Assembly: GCA_031278595.1 (NCBI GenBank) | Contig: JAITKE010000071.1 | Location: forward strand, 1 to 12,052 | Length of the DNA stretch: 12,052 nucleotides | Source of the DNA: Puniceicoccales bacterium | Lineage (GTDB): Bacteria; Verrucomicrobiota; Verrucomicrobiia; Opitutales; JAIRLG01 | Direction: 5' to 3' | In this document: positions 11,796 through 12,052 of the stretch, piece after piece | Numbering within the stretch: position 1 is the first letter of the stretch | Layout of the letters: the number at the start of each line of letters is the position of its first letter | Notes under the pieces: model-generated | What the model was told of the DNA's origin: nothing | Database searches by the model: none | What the model saw: only the letters and a program-made list of their open reading frames with translations | Program-made: the position numbers and the translations under genes

Positions 11796-11883
11796 TGGGG
11801 CTGTCTTTAGATTCCGAAGGAATCCGCCCGCGAAGCGGGCGCCGGCGCGCAAACGGAATTTGCGTGCCGCAAAGACAGCCCCA
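11796..11883. repeat. Three-armed cloverleaf (four-way junction) element C, downstream of comF
   Basis: Seen directly: a 13-bp perfect outer stem (11796-11808 with 11871-11883, TGGGGCTGTCTTT and its complement) encloses three hairpins. Arm 1 is 11810-11815/11819-11824 (GATTCC, loop GAA). Arm 2 is 11825-11831/11835-11841 (CGCCCGC, loop GAA). Arm 3 is 11843-11853/11859-11869, 11 bp with one G-T pair and loop CGGAA. It starts 30 bp after the comF stop. Compared with element B the outer stem differs by a compensated G-C to T-A change and arm 2 by a swapped C-G base pair; arm 1 has identical stems but its loop is the reverse complement of B's. Confidence 0.9.
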
Positions 11884-12052
11884 GCACCTCCCTCGAGTCG
11901 CACAGCATTTCCTCAAGCCATACAACCCGAAGCCGATTTCCACACCTACAGCCTGAAAAAAAGCTATCCAGGCCGCGAGCTGTATAAAATAAGCACGCTA
12001 CAGGGATGCCTTTAGCCCGTTCCGCACCGGGGCTAGAGGGTGTCGTCAAATA
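11884..12052. other. Non-coding tail of the window with a hairpin at 12009-12039
   Basis: No gene is supported here. TATAAA (11983-11988) would suit a -10 box, but no -35 is visible at 16-18 bp. A 10-bp stem with one wobble (12009-12018 with 12030-12039) and an 11-nt loop lies near the right edge. It could be the start of a structured RNA or a leader of a gene beyond the window, or an arm of a fourth junction element; the sequence ends before this can be decided. Confidence 0.4.

Overview
The window looks like chromosomal DNA from a GC-rich member of the Planctomycetota-Verrucomicrobiota-Chlamydiota (PVC) group, most plausibly Verrucomicrobiota. The clues are a GreA transcript-cleavage factor carried on a long N-terminal extension (an arrangement I know from Chlamydiae and relatives), a Tgt whose substrate loop resembles eukaryotic and chlamydial enzymes, and a DisA_N diadenylate cyclase closer to archaeal DacZ than to CdaA or DisA. 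The assignment rests on protein features only and is moderate in confidence. There are no phage, transposase or CRISPR genes.

Layout. (1) A dapF homologue on the minus strand (111-920), with serine at both catalytic cysteine positions, is divergent from an MFS transporter (1020-2306). (2) The transporter leads into tgt (2460-3653) across a 153-bp junction that holds a small overlapping ORF and an in-frame partial copy of a tgt segment. (3) About 370 bp of intergenic DNA follows, then tRNA-Asn(GUU) at 4027-4101, itself a substrate class of Tgt. (4) A 995-residue secreted low-complexity protein (4211-7198) has a disordered Ser/Arg/Lys-rich N-terminal half, an AT-richer helical middle and two runs of exactly ten prolines. 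(5) A minus-strand pair, gmhA then a diadenylate cyclase gene (8785 down to 7216), converges on it. (6) A rightward pair, greA-like (8979-10853) and comF (10912-11766), follows, and about 290 bp of non-coding DNA closes the window.

The most unusual signal is not a gene. Three intergenic elements (1-67, 3703-3802, 11796-11883) each fold as a closed four-way junction: an outer stem enclosing three tightly packed perfect or near-perfect hairpins. All three sit 30-50 bp past the stop codon of the last gene of a transcription unit (dapF, tgt, comF). The second and third share sequence, keep their pairing through compensatory changes, and have inverted arm loops. They look like a dispersed cloverleaf repeat family.

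Functionally the window mixes cell-wall metabolism (dapF, gmhA), c-di-AMP signalling, tRNA queuosine modification (tgt, its tRNA-Asn substrate and perhaps the transporter), transcription-elongation rescue (greA) and DNA uptake or phosphoribosyl metabolism (comF). Apart from the cloverleaf elements, the most interesting parts are the altered dapF and tgt active sites and the polyproline secreted protein.
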